Below are positions 26,241-36,175 of a stretch of 64,000 bases of DNA, one piece after another. Numbering within the stretch: the stretch's first letter is position 1; every line of letters starts with the position of its first letter. The position numbers were made by a program, and so were the translations under genes. The stretch comes from Ricordea florida. Lineage: Eukaryota > Cnidaria > Anthozoa > Corallimorpharia > Ricordeidae. Under the pieces are notes generated by a model, which ran no database searches, was not told the DNA's origin, and saw only the letters and a list, made by a program, of their open reading frames with translations. The stretch is taken from contig OX453272.1 in assembly GCA_949710005.1 (NCBI GenBank), positions 38,869,373 to 38,933,372 of the forward strand, written 5' to 3'.

Positions 26241-28661
26241 TATCATCCAGCCATTACCATACGGAGACCTTCCGTTCTGGCTATTAAGAGCCCAAGTTAC
26301 CAAAAATGAAACAATTTTAAAAATCCGTGGCAAGTGTCGAAAAATGAATTTCGCTGATATTGTAAACTTAGGTAGGCCTTTATGTCCAATAAATCACCAC
26401 ATACTTTGTTTGCCTGAAAATCGATTTGTTTTCGGGAAAATCGATAATCAGTGAAAGCCGCCAAAATGCCTCTTCGAGGCCTCCAAATTTATGGCGAGTT
26501 CAGAAGGTTCGCGTGAATAAATAAAGCAGTTCAGAGGGACAAAACCTATCAAATGTTGAAAAATGACATCAATTAAGTCTACCGAAAGCGTTTTTGGCAG
26601 TTCGTGTCCTTTTATTTGCAAATTGTAATTAAATTTATTAGACACACTTTTAACTCAATTAAAAGTAGGCCAAATTCATTGACTGATTTAAGCATGTGCG
26701 ACGCAAAATAATCCATCCAAAACTTGCTTTTGAGAAAGGCAAAGAGTTCAGTTCTTTTTTGTCCCAAAAGGATTTTTTGGGGAAATGATTCAGCGCGAAA
26801 ATTTTGATTTTTGAAGTTGCATAATATTCGCTAATTCATATTACTCACGAGAGTTGATCTTATCAGCGAAATGCACACATTTCACGCAAAGTTCTGGTCG
26901 TCCTCCACATGGCAGCTAAATTTCCACTAAAAATGTAAAATGACAGACTAACCTTGATGTTGCTGAGGCATTTTAAGACGATTTCGCAGTTCGTTCACCA
27001 TAAAACTCAAGCCCTCCGGCGATAACTTGAATGGTGCGATTCCTCAACGAGCCATGTTTATTTATGGCGCTCGCAAGACACGTACTGTTTTGAAATGATC
27101 GACGATTGCTTTTCTTCTATTCAGGCTTCAGGTGCTTCATTTAAGTAGACTTTGCTTTAAACTCAGTTTTGAACGAAAACGTAGAAGCAGTTGCCAACGG
27201 AACGGCGTAAATTTCAAAACATCTGTTCCTTGTCTCACAACAACGGAACGAAAAGTGAAATCACCGAGGTAAAATTAGGAAGAGTGGACTAGGTTGGATT
27301 TGTTCTACCAAGGACCAATATTAAAGAAATAATGAGTGCGCAATATCTGCTAAGCGTAAAACCCAATAAAAATGCCCTGGAAGAAATTTACTTTTTTTGT
27401 TGCCAGGTTAATTCTACAGCTGTTCCTTGTTTTATTTTAGCCATATTTTTTTCCTATCGTTTTCAGTTCAAGTTAGTTTGGGCTTTCTATTATTCCGATT
27501 GTGAAGCTAAAAGCTATATAATGTTAATTTGAGAGACTAAAAATTAAAAATCTTGAAATTAAACCAATCGATAGATTGTTCGGGCACTACTTCACAAACA
27601 TCTGTTAGTTTGTTGCTTATTTGAATTGACATCTCTGATTCAGTAAATTAGAACAAGTGGTAAACACTGGATTGGCAACATTTGCGTAAATGTGGAGGTC
27701 TGCTGTTCTTTTAAATCGATTGTGGGAGGAAGCTGTGGCTTCGACAGGAAAGATAGAAAACAAGAAATGCAAGTTACATTCAACAGCTATTATACAAATC
27801 CTTGCTCATTTTTCCACTTCATTGTGAATGAAATCTCACGAAAATTGACCGAGACGTTTGACCGCGGTGGACCCACAATAGCAGGTTGATATGACAGGTT
27901 GGGGTTGAACTTGCCACAATTTGCCTATTCCAAGGATTGCACAGGACAGTTACATGTACACAACTTATTTAAAATCGTTAAAATCAGAACAGTTTTCCTC
28001 ATCTTGACTACATGCCAAACAGAATTGAGTTACCCATTGCTTTTTGAGATTCTTATTCAAAATTCTTTGTAGCCGCTCGCATATAAGACCTTAGCCTGAG
28101 AACAGGCTCCTTAGGGACGGACCGATTAGAAAGGTGATGGGGGGTGGGGAAAAAACAAAAAAAAATTCGTGCAAAGAAGGTAAAAAAAAAATTCATGCAG
28201 AAGGAAGGTCCAATTGTGACTTTTTCACACGTAGTAAAAAAAATTCGTGCAGAGGGGTTCACCTAAAAAAAAAAAAAATTCCCGCATAAGCAGTGAGCGA
28301 AAAAAAAAATTCGTGCAAGCTGAAAATTCCCCACCCCCCATCACTTTTCTAATGGTCCGTCCCTTAGCACCCTGATCCTTATGATGTCGCGCTTTTTCTC
28401 TTTTCGCACTATTTATCACTTAGGATACCCTTAGGGGCCTGTTCTCAGTCTAATAACACTCCCTACCCTTCCCCGACCTCCACAGCTCCCTCCAAACACA
28501 CGCATTTTCTCAAAGTTTGGTTCATTGACTGTTTTGAAATAGCTCCTAATTTGCGTAAAGCTGAAAGTAAAATAATAATAATTAAAACATTTAAAATATC
28601 TTGACAACCGTATCAGTTGAGCAATCGCTTCTCAATTCTGAACTTCATACTAGTAATAGAT
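26241..28661. mobile_element. 2.4-kb unclassified insertion inside LPSN copy 3
   Basis: The insert has no credible long coding frame and is host-like in composition. TAA flanks both sides (26238-26240 and 28662-28664) and may be a 3-bp target duplication. The ends tatcatcc and taatagat do not form an obvious inverted repeat, so the class is open. A nested fold-back element sits at 28092-28452. Confidence 0.55.
28092..28452. mobile_element. Nested fold-back MITEs
   Basis: Outer arms ctgagaacaggc (about 28096) and gcctgttctcag (about 28439) enclose an inner fold-back at 28114-28363. The inner one has arms gggacggacc...gtgatggggggtgggg of about 36 bp and TTA on both sides. Inside are A-runs with repeated aattcgtgca. 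Related TTA-flanked elements occur at 53512-53813 and perhaps 45442-45743. Confidence 0.7.
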
Positions 28662-29220
28662 TAACTCGGCAGTGGTTGTTAATTTCACCGAAAATAATCC
28701 GGAAACAGAAACAGTGTCCATGATTGAATTGAAGAAGAAAACAAGATTGGGATTCAGTATCCCTCTAGCTAAAGTGCTTGGATTCCTTTCACCCCAACTG
28801 AGTCTCAGAAGTTACCAATACATTGAAGGCAAAAATGGGAATAGCAGAGCCCTTTTGACCCAAGACCGTCTCATGTTACCCGAACGAATGGATGCAACCG
28901 CGCACTTCATGCCTGAACACAAAGTGAATTTGAGTGAAACGGCACAGTACAAACCTCGCAACCTATTTGTGTATACGGATATCGTGGAACCTCATCCTGT
29001 GGGCAACATCAATGCGAATCTACTGAGAGTCGTTCCGGCGATTTCCAAAGAACCGGTGGTGAATCAAGATTTTGTGATACCCATGTATTTCAACTTGTCT
29101 CAAACACACATTAATTCTATCAGTATCCTCATAGCAGATGACGCAGGACAAGAAATTACATTTGTAGACTCTGCTATCCAAGTCACGTTACACTTCAGAA
29201 GAGACCGACTACCTCATTAA

Positions 29221-29291
29221 GTGTCCTTATAACGGATGCCCCAGGACAAGTCATACCATTTGTAGACAGGTCACGTTACGCTTCAGAAGAC
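29221..29291 (+). repeat. Partial tandem duplication of the LPSN copy 3 3' end
   Basis: This stretch repeats 29121-29205 with changes and a small deletion: caggacaag, atttgtagac, gtcacgtta and cgcttcagaagacga recur in order. It lies between copy 3 and the basic protein gene. Confidence 0.75.
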
Positions 29292-29297
29292 GACTTT

Positions 29298-29909
29298 ATG
29301 AATCCCCCACCTTACGTCATTCCCATGAGACAAGCAGGAGGAGGACCGATCACCGTATTCAGAGGTGCCCCTGTACCGCGTACTCAACGCGGGCATGGTT
29401 TAGGAGCTGTATTCCGTAGCATTGGTCGGGCTGTCAGACCCTTGGCCTCGAAAGCGGCCTCGAAACTGGCACCCGTCGCTAAGAGAACGGCTAAAAGAGT
29501 AGCCAAACAAGCGGCGAAAAAAGCACTGAAAACCGGTGTTGCTGTTGCTGGCGATGTTCTTGCAGGAAAAAGGTTAAAGACAGCGGCCAAACAAAGAACC
29601 AAAGAAACCTTGCAAAAAAGCAAACAAGAGTTGACGGCCAAAGCAAAATCGGCTTTGATGGCCAAAGCAAAATCGGTTTTGGCACCCCCGAGAAAAACAA
29701 GAACGAAATCGGCCCCACCACCTAGTAAGCGCCGACGAGTTGCCGGAAGGAGGAAACCAAAGCGCAAAACATTGCAAACAGGAGGAAGACGTGTAAGAGC
29801 AAGAAGAATGATGAAAGGAACACCCCAAGCAAGACGATTCATGCGTCAACTACGAATGATGCGACGCCAAACGCGACGTCGTCCTCGACGAAGAGACATT
29901 TTCGGATAA
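29298..29909 (+). CDS. Very basic core-like protein
   Basis: A 203-aa protein with a Gly-rich N terminus (GHGLGAVFRSIGRAVRPLAS), Lys/Ala-rich histone-H1-like repeats (AKSALMAKAKSVL) and an Arg-rich tail (RRQTRRRPRRRDIFG). The family is common in Polintons as I recall. The composition recalls adenoviral core proteins that condense DNA. Genome packing inside the virion is the likely job, by inference. The frame is intact, with capsid genes following. Confidence 0.75.
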   Translation: MNPPPYVIPMRQAGGGPITVFRGAPVPRTQRGHGLGAVFRSIGRAVRPLASKAASKLAPVAKRTAKRVAKQAAKKALKTGVAVAGDVLAGKRLKTAAKQRTKETLQKSKQELTAKAKSALMAKAKSVLAPPRKTRTKSAPPPSKRRRVAGRRKPKRKTLQTGGRRVRARRMMKGTPQARRFMRQLRMMRRQTRRRPRRRDIFG

Positions 29910-29971
29910 ATTGACTTCTAACTATAAAAACCTATCATTTGAGATCAGGAAACGACGACGACAACATCATC

Positions 29972-31312
29972 ATGAATTTAGAGCAAAGTCCTAAACACTA
30001 TGCCTCAGGGCATGGTGGAAATTCTGCTTTGGAATTGTTCGAGTTACCACCTACTGACACATCGGTCCTAAGTGCTCGTTGGCAACCGTATCATCCCGAA
30101 GCAAGAATTCAGCGTGGGAGTCCCATTGAATTCAACATTGAAACAACGCCCGACTACATTGACCTGTCCAAGTGTTACATTAAATTCAAGGTCAAAGTCA
30201 CCAAAGAAAATGGCGATAGTCTTGATGACAAGAAATGCATCCCAGTCAACAATTTTATGCACAGCATCATCAAGCAGATGTCCATCAAGCTCAACAACAC
30301 CCTGGTCACTCAACAAAATGACACGTATGCCTACAAAGCTTACATTGAAAATTTGCTGAGTTATCCGAGCGACAGCGCTGAATCGTACATGACCTGTGTG
30401 TTGTGGTACCTTGATGAAGCAGGAAAATTTGAGCTAACAGAAACAACCGCCGCTACTGCTGGTGCGGAAGTTGATAACTTGAAAGCAAGACAACTGTTCA
30501 TTGATACAAGCAAGATCGTGCAAATGCAAGGCACTCCTGCCCATGCTCTGTTCCACACAGACAAGTACCTGGTGGGAAATGTAGACATGAACATACGCAT
30601 TGACATGAACTCGGAAGCCTTTTGTCTCATGTCAGTAGCTGGTACAGAAAAACTGAAAATCGTGGATTGTGAATTCATGGTGCGTTATGTGAAAATCAGT
30701 GATTCCGTGCGTTTGAGACACCTGAACATCATGACAGGAAGAGGGGTACCACGACCCTTACCCGCTCTGTACCATTTGGAAAGAGGAGATGTGCAAGCCT
30801 ACAACATTGCTTCAGGACAATCCAGCTTCCAGAAGAATGATCTGTTCTTGGGCAAAATACCCCGACGTGTGGTGGTGGGGTTGGTACGAAACGATGCCTA
30901 CGTGGGTAACAAAGATCGCAACCCCTTTAATTTCCAGCTGTATGGTCTGAAATCATTGAAGCTGTTAGTCAATGGAGAAGAATATCCAAGCCCTGCTATT
31001 GAGTTGGATGACAATGGTAATGTGAATGGTTACAATTCACTGCTGTTAGGAGGTGGAACCATGCACCGAGGTCCTGGTCTGCAAATAAAACGAAATGATT
31101 GGTCTGAAGGATTTGCCCTGTTCATGTAGGACTTAACTCCAGACGGAAGCGGGGCTGCCTTTCACATGCATCCAGAGTACAGAGGACAAGTCACCATAAA
31201 AGGTGTGTTCGTAGAACCCACCGGCACAGTGTTCACGTTGATTGTCTACGGAGAGTATGTGGACGTCATGGAAATTGATGCGAACAAGAACGTGACCTAT
31301 GACCTGGCCTGA
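29972..31312 (+). pseudogene. MCP: Major capsid protein of Element 2 with an in-frame stop
   Basis: The ATG at 29972 is chosen over an upstream TTG. The body shows the Polinton major capsid pattern: SALELFELPPTDTSV near the start, DYIDLSKCYIKFKVKV, LNIMTGRGVPRPLPAL and NPFNFQLYGLKSL. A TAG at 31127-31129 cuts it after 385 codons. The same frame continues to a TGA at 31310-31312 with the expected DLTPDGSG and strand-rich end. A TATA-like tataaaaa lies at about 29925. The double jelly-roll is inferred from family membership. Confidence 0.85.
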
Positions 31313-31317
31313 ACACC

Positions 31318-31881
31318 ATGTTGCACACCAACGAATTGAAGATATTAAGTATGCGCGATCCGTGCATTGCTTCGACATTTCTGGGGGTGTTTCCAAGCGA
31401 TCGATTACCCAAACGAATCCGCACGTATCCCGCTTCCCTCATTGCCAATACAGATCCTGCCAGTCAACCAGGACAGCATTGGATTGCCATGTATTTCCCA
31501 GACAAGACCCAAAACGAATTTTTTGATAGCTACGGACTACCGCCCACTTTTTACACGGATGCTTTCACCAAGTACTTGGCCAAAGGAAACAAAAGAACCA
31601 TACGTAGCAAGAAAACCCTGCAGTCCCTCAATTCGTCCGTGTGTGGTTATTATTGCCTTTATTATTTGTATTTTCGAAGCAGAGGCAAGAGTTTAAAAAC
31701 CATCGAACAATGTTTCACCCCGAGCAATAAGCAAGCCAACGACAAGCACGTGGAAGCGTTTATCAAACATCATTTGTCACGTCGTCGTCGTCGTTGTTGC
31801 CGTCAAACCATGCGTGACATGGCTTGTAATCAATGTAATGTGTCAAGAAAACAATGTTGTAGTAATCGTTGTAGAAAATAA
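31318..31881 (+). CDS. PRO: Adenain-like cysteine protease
   Basis: A 187-aa protein. The catalytic His is in GQHWIAMYFP, the acidic residue in EFFDSYGLPP, and the nucleophile Cys in SSVCGYYCLYYLYF, in the order and spacing of adenovirus-type maturation proteases (C5/Ulp1 group). The C-terminal tail is rich in Arg and Cys. It would mature capsid proteins in the virion. The frame is intact and starts 5 nt after the capsid stop. Confidence 0.88.
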   Translation: MLHTNELKILSMRDPCIASTFLGVFPSDRLPKRIRTYPASLIANTDPASQPGQHWIAMYFPDKTQNEFFDSYGLPPTFYTDAFTKYLAKGNKRTIRSKKTLQSLNSSVCGYYCLYYLYFRSRGKSLKTIEQCFTPSNKQANDKHVEAFIKHHLSRRRRRCCRQTMRDMACNQCNVSRKQCCSNRCRK

Positions 31882-31913
31882 AAAAGTGGAAGGCGAACCC
31901 AAGATTCATTTGT

Positions 31914-32576
31914 ATGTGTGCAACCATGTCATCCGTTTACGACGAACCCATGTTTAAAACACCATGCAGCATGATCATTGCGGGACCCAGCCAATGCGGA
32001 AAAACCACGTTCACTAGACAATTATTACGGCATGCCGGACAGATTTTTGACCGAGCCCCTAAACGCATCGTCTACTGTTACGGAGAACCTCAACCGTGTT
32101 TTCAGGAAATGCAACGAGAAGGGATTCACTTTCATAAAGGCATCCCTTCAAACATCCACATGTTATTTCCTCGTCATCAAAGACCTGGTATTTTGGTGTT
32201 GGATGATTTGATGCGCGATTGCGGGGAGGATCAACACATTCTGGATCTCTTCACTAGAGGATCTCATCACAACGATGTGACTTGTATCTATTTGACGCAA
32301 AATCTATTTCCACCAGGCAAATACGCGCGCACCATTTCTCTCAACACGCATTATGTGGTGGCCTTTAAGAATCCAAGAGATGCGGTGGGTGTTCGCAACT
32401 TGGCACAACAAGCTTATCCTGGACGTGTCCCTTTTATCATGGAATGTTTTCACGATGCGACGAGTCAACCGTACGGTTACCTCTTGTTTGATCTTCATCC
32501 ATCGTCTCCCGATGATCTACGTCTTCGCACCGACATTTTAGAAGGACCAACCATTATTTACAAAGAAAATAAATAA
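31914..32576 (+). CDS. ATP: FtsK/HerA-type packaging ATPase of Element 2
   Basis: A 220-aa product. Walker A is IIAGPSQCGKTTF, Walker B is GILVLDDLMRD, and CIYLTQNLF follows at the usual distance. The sequence is the typical Polinton type (IFDRAPKRIVYCYGE, RTISLNTHYVVAFKNPRD). Either ATG (31914 or 31926) could be used. The frame is intact, directly after the protease. Confidence 0.93.
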   Translation: MCATMSSVYDEPMFKTPCSMIIAGPSQCGKTTFTRQLLRHAGQIFDRAPKRIVYCYGEPQPCFQEMQREGIHFHKGIPSNIHMLFPRHQRPGILVLDDLMRDCGEDQHILDLFTRGSHHNDVTCIYLTQNLFPPGKYARTISLNTHYVVAFKNPRDAVGVRNLAQQAYPGRVPFIMECFHDATSQPYGYLLFDLHPSSPDDLRLRTDILEGPTIIYKENK

Positions 32577-32620
32577 GTCACGTTAGACTAATCAATATCA
32601 TTTGTTTCCACTGCGTCATC

Positions 32621-33616
32621 ATGGCAACGTGGCCTACCGATGAAGAAGGGCGTTTACTGACCTTAGGCGTGGACGATTTCGCTACCCAAGAAATTTTCGA
32701 GGAAATACGGGCAGCAAGTAGCGCTGCCAGTGACGAGTTTGATGCCAATCGATATTTTCGTGACAGCTTTGGAGATTCGGCAGTCAACCGTTCTCTACAA
32801 CAAGAAGCATCTGCACCTCTAGGTTTTGATCCTTTGACAGCTTCTGTCGCGAGCACCTTTGGATTTGGAGCCCCTGCCGGAACACCGCTCCACTTGAGAA
32901 ACATTTCTTCCACCGGTGTAGGGTTAGCTTCACTACCTACAAGACCTCAACAACCAAGTAGGGTCGGGCGCAAAGGAACACCGCCAACGGGACCGCTTCG
33001 TTCACCCCGATTGACAACATTACGAACACCCCCACGTAATATTGGAGAGGTAGGAGTAGGAGTCACATCACGCACCACGTCCGTTGTCACCCGGACCGGT
33101 GTTCCGCCAGTTCAGCTACCCCCAGCACGTTCCATTGGAGAGGCAGGTGTAGGCTTTTCATCACCCATCACTCCCATTTCACCCGGTCCAACAGGGCCTC
33201 GACCTGCTACACCTCTCGGAACATCCACACCTATCGCTCCAAGAAGAACAACACCAAGACGACTACGAGGACAGCGAATACAACAACAACGACAACAACG
33301 TCGTATTCGAAGAATTCGTCGTCAAACACGTCCTCCTCCTCCAACTGAAACAGGAGCGCGACGTGACGCCGCAAGGTCAGCCAGTGAAACAGGAGCGCGA
33401 CGTGACGCCACAAGTTCAGCCAGGACACGTGTACGACGAGTACGTGCTACTCCACGAACTCAACAAACCGTACAAAATCTACAACGACAAGCCGACGACG
33501 CAGTCAGAGGAAGACGTATTGCTGCAGTGACTTTAACAAGAACCGTCACAACCACCTACAAAGGAGCCAATCAACAGCCTCGAGTCACTCGAGTCTCTAC
33601 ACGTCAAACGCAATAA
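32621..33616 (+). CDS. Low-complexity Pro/Arg/Thr-rich protein, unknown
   Basis: A 331-aa protein. The first 90 residues look ordered and acidic. The rest is disordered, with repeats (NIGEVGVG / SIGEAGVG, and two copies of ETGARRDA) and Arg/Gln-rich stretches (RRIRRIRRQTR). It could bind DNA or pack into the virion core; no family is recognised. It sits between the ATPase and small-protein cluster and all genes there read rightward. Confidence 0.6.
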   Translation: MATWPTDEEGRLLTLGVDDFATQEIFEEIRAASSAASDEFDANRYFRDSFGDSAVNRSLQQEASAPLGFDPLTASVASTFGFGAPAGTPLHLRNISSTGVGLASLPTRPQQPSRVGRKGTPPTGPLRSPRLTTLRTPPRNIGEVGVGVTSRTTSVVTRTGVPPVQLPPARSIGEAGVGFSSPITPISPGPTGPRPATPLGTSTPIAPRRTTPRRLRGQRIQQQRQQRRIRRIRRQTRPPPPTETGARRDAARSASETGARRDATSSARTRVRRVRATPRTQQTVQNLQRQADDAVRGRRIAAVTLTRTVTTTYKGANQQPRVTRVSTRQTQ

Positions 33617-33654
33617 ATCATAAAACGGTTTGATCATTTGCATCAGTCGCAACG

Positions 33655-34089
33655 ATGTGTCAAGTAGAGAACAACGACGATAAGAGCTGTCAGGTTAAAA
33701 ACGTGTTGCTCACCACGTTATTGACGCTACCCAGTCAAAGCGAGCAACTCGAGCTGTTGAAAATGGCAACCCTCGATGAATTGGATGTCATCTCCAATTC
33801 CTGCATCAATCTTCTAACCACCATCTTCGGATTAGAAACTCGCATGGCTGATAGAATTTGCAAGTACAAGGAACTCCTCTATTGGGAATACCTGCAAGGT
33901 CAGCAAGAAGAAGAAGACGATGACGCAGAATTCTTATCCTCCGTAGCCACACCACTACCACCACCGCCACCAGCACGAACACCAGTCAAAAAACGTAAAA
34001 CCTCCTCTGCCACCACGACTACCAAGAAGAAGAAGAAAACAAGCCAGAACAAGAAAACAGAGAGTTCAAAAACAACAAGCACACCTTGA
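33655..34089 (+). CDS. Small protein with helical head and Lys-rich tail
   Basis: A 144-aa protein: helical, leucine-rich first 80 residues, an acidic patch (QQEEEDDDAEF), a Pro run (PLPPPPPAR) and a Lys/Thr/Ser-rich tail. No domain is recognised. Position in the Polinton late cluster suggests a virion accessory protein. Confidence 0.55.
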   Translation: MCQVENNDDKSCQVKNVLLTTLLTLPSQSEQLELLKMATLDELDVISNSCINLLTTIFGLETRMADRICKYKELLYWEYLQGQQEEEDDDAEFLSSVATPLPPPPPARTPVKKRKTSSATTTTKKKKKTSQNKKTESSKTTSTP

Positions 34090-34105
34090 TTGTAACCATT
34101 CAAGC

Positions 34106-34456
34106 ATGGAACGTTTAGGAAGAAACGCGGATTTTTTACGGCGCTTTATACGTGCCAAAGTGCCTGAACGTAAGCGTCTCGTCCAAAAAGCGACCAAAGG
34201 TCAAATCGATATGTTGAGCGAAATCTCTTTGAACTTGTTAAAAGGAGTCATTCCGTTGAAACGTCCAGTATTTTTGAAATTGAAACGCGAAGCCAACAAG
34301 ATCAGATCCTTGGCCAAGAAAAAAGCATCCGTCAAACAAAGGAAACGCATCTTAAATCAACGTGGTGGATTTTTAATCACACTGGCTTCCATTCTAACCC
34401 CGGTCCTGGTAGGTTTAGCAGCCGAAGAAGCGGTGAGACATTCCCGAGGAGAATAA
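34106..34456 (+). CDS. Conserved small Polinton protein with RGGF motif
   Basis: A 116-aa basic helical protein with LNQRGGFLITLASILTPVLVG near the end, giving one hydrophobic C-terminal segment. This pattern (basic helices, then Q-x-GGF and a hydrophobic end) is familiar from many animal Polintons and from integrated copies annotated as unknown proteins. Function is unknown; a virion or membrane role is possible. Frame intact. Confidence 0.65.
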   Translation: MERLGRNADFLRRFIRAKVPERKRLVQKATKGQIDMLSEISLNLLKGVIPLKRPVFLKLKREANKIRSLAKKKASVKQRKRILNQRGGFLITLASILTPVLVGLAAEEAVRHSRGE

Positions 34457-34498
34457 AAGTATAAACGTAGACATATTGGTAACATTTTCCACAACACC

Positions 34499-35074
34499 AT
34501 GGCTCGTGCAAGACGTATGGCCCTCGTGCCAGAGGATGTTCTCTCGACTATGGCACAAGAAAAAAAAATCAACACATCTCCGTTCATCCGTTCCTTGGCC
34601 AACATGGGCATCGAAATAAAAGCTATCCTCGATGATCCTAGCATTCCGTTGGATAGAAAACTGGCCCTTTACGATAACATCATGAACCGTTACAAAGCTG
34701 TGTTGGCACAATACCGAACACAGATACCTGCAGTACGCATTATCAGACCCAGACCCCAAAAGAAACCGCGAAGAGGACGTCTTCCGTTTGCCACACCCGT
34801 GGGTACAGCAGCTCTTCCTGACACCATCACAACAACCATAGACGATGCAGCATTACCCATCACACCTGTGATGGAACAACAACAAGATGATTTGGAAACG
34901 TTTGTCATGCCGCCGACTCCGCCCACCACCATCACTCCAAGAAAACAGGCTGTTTCAAGATTACCCCGATCCAGGCGGATTTTCAGTCCTGTTATGACAA
35001 GATCCAAAAAGAAAAAAGAACAGGAAGGAACCGGTTTATACAGGTTAATGAAACGACGTTGGATTCGCTACTAA
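34499..35074 (+). CDS. Conserved late-cluster protein with LVPED start
   Basis: A 191-aa protein. The N-terminal helical third (MALVPEDVLSTMAQEK and KLALYDNIMNRYKAVLAQY) is of a type common in Polintons next to the RGGF protein. The rest is Pro/Thr-rich and then basic (TRSKKKKEQEGTG). A TATA-like tataaacg lies at 34460-34467. Its last codons lie in a 36-nt sequence repeated at 35103-35138. Confidence 0.6.
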   Translation: MARARRMALVPEDVLSTMAQEKKINTSPFIRSLANMGIEIKAILDDPSIPLDRKLALYDNIMNRYKAVLAQYRTQIPAVRIIRPRPQKKPRRGRLPFATPVGTAALPDTITTTIDDAALPITPVMEQQQDDLETFVMPPTPPTTITPRKQAVSRLPRSRRIFSPVMTRSKKKKEQEGTGLYRLMKRRWIRY

Positions 35075-35138
35075 AAAAAGCAAACAAGAAAAACAGGAAA
35101 CAAGAACAGGAAGGAACCGGTTTATACAGGTTAATGAA
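35017..35138 (+). repeat. Tandem repeat of a 36-nt segment (two copies)
   Basis: The sequence starting gaacaggaaggaaccggttt occurs near 35019-35054 and again near 35103-35138. The first copy codes the C terminus of the 191-aa protein and the second lies just downstream, so the gene end was duplicated. Confidence 0.85.
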
Positions 35139-35228
35139 AAACAGGAAAACAACTGGTTTTCTTTTCAAACGTATAAAAAAGAAGCAACGAGTCCATCGGA
35201 TTATCATTTCTCCTCCACAACACGAACG

Positions 35229-36143
35229 ATGTGCATCTTTGTTGAATCTCCCACTTCTTGTCAATTGTATTCCTACGGACCTGTAGAACCGCATCAACCA
35301 CATCAACTTTGTGGTTTTTGCCAAAACAATCTGACCACATTCAATGCCAAGAAGTTCCCCTTTGACCGCTACACCAAATGTTCCACCGGATGTCCTTTCT
35401 TCACACGAACGGACAAATTGGATGACTACTGCAGCGTCTTGTTGTACAAAGTACAACCATTGTACAAAGCTCTGCCACCCTTATGCGAACACGGAGATCT
35501 CTCCACCATGGTGTTGGCTGGCACGGAAAACAACTTCAACAGACCTTTCTTCAAATGTGCCAACCGCCAAATAAAAGATGGTCCATGCAACTACTTCCAG
35601 TGGGCTGTCGAACATCCCAACTCCAAAACGATCCAATACAATGCCGGTAGAAACATCGACAAATCACCAGCCAGACCAGTGACACCAGCACCAGCACCAC
35701 CCCCACCACAAGAAAGAAAAAGAAAAGCACGCCAGACTACATTACCCTGCTCCAACAAAATCGTTGTCATGGAAGTCGATGGCGAACCCAGACGGTTTGA
35801 TGGGAATCTCATGCTACCCAAAGAACATGAAAAAAGAAAACCCAAACGATGCAAACCCGGGAAAGTGGCTCGTTACAACAGACACGAATTGGTGACACGA
35901 CAAGTCAACGACAACACCCGATTCTTCTACAACGACTGGATGATTCCCGAAAAATTCATCACCCCAGAATTCTTAGCCTTCAAATCGGATGTCATCGTGG
36001 TTGGACCCCACGTTATCACGAACAAGATAAAAGAAGAGGAAGAAAAAGAAAAACGTACTCCTGTTCTCCTGCAATCAAATCAAATGAACAGCATAGACGA
36101 TGCGGAACATTATCTTAACATGTTGGACAAGTTTGCTGCTTAA
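35229..36143 (+). CDS. GRF-type zinc-finger protein
   Basis: A 304-aa protein. Residues about 85-130 match a GRF zinc finger: CEHGDLSTMVLAG, then NFNRPFFKCANRQ and CNYFQWA. A shorter related Cys set lies before it (LCGFCQNN, TKCSTGCPFFTR). A Pro-rich linker and a basic C-terminal region follow. GRF fingers bind single-stranded nucleic acid or proteins in DNA repair enzymes. Use in element replication or recombination is inference. A tataaaaaag sequence precedes it. The ORF's ATG is taken as start. Confidence 0.7.
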   Translation: MCIFVESPTSCQLYSYGPVEPHQPHQLCGFCQNNLTTFNAKKFPFDRYTKCSTGCPFFTRTDKLDDYCSVLLYKVQPLYKALPPLCEHGDLSTMVLAGTENNFNRPFFKCANRQIKDGPCNYFQWAVEHPNSKTIQYNAGRNIDKSPARPVTPAPAPPPPQERKRKARQTTLPCSNKIVVMEVDGEPRRFDGNLMLPKEHEKRKPKRCKPGKVARYNRHELVTRQVNDNTRFFYNDWMIPEKFITPEFLAFKSDVIVVGPHVITNKIKEEEEKEKRTPVLLQSNQMNSIDDAEHYLNMLDKFAA

Positions 36144-36175
36144 AAAAAGTTAGTTGTTGTTGTTGTTATTAAACC

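Larger units (their letters stand above)
25840..29220 (+). pseudogene. LPSN-family structural protein, copy 3, split by a 2.4-kb insertion
   Basis: The 5' part (25840-26240) has the family start (DDFYLFLPSN and WQVALASIVYPHTW). After residue about 134 the sequence turns into unrelated AT-rich DNA. The family frame resumes at about 28662 with VVVNFTENNPET and ends at 29218-29220 with QVTLHFRRDRLPH. Both breaks fall at a TAA trinucleotide. The gene is clearly inactivated. Confidence 0.75.

Noticed and set aside
29384..29842. Leftward 152-aa open frame
   Set aside because: Antisense shadow of the basic core-like protein; its hydrophobic look comes from the complement of Lys and Arg codons.
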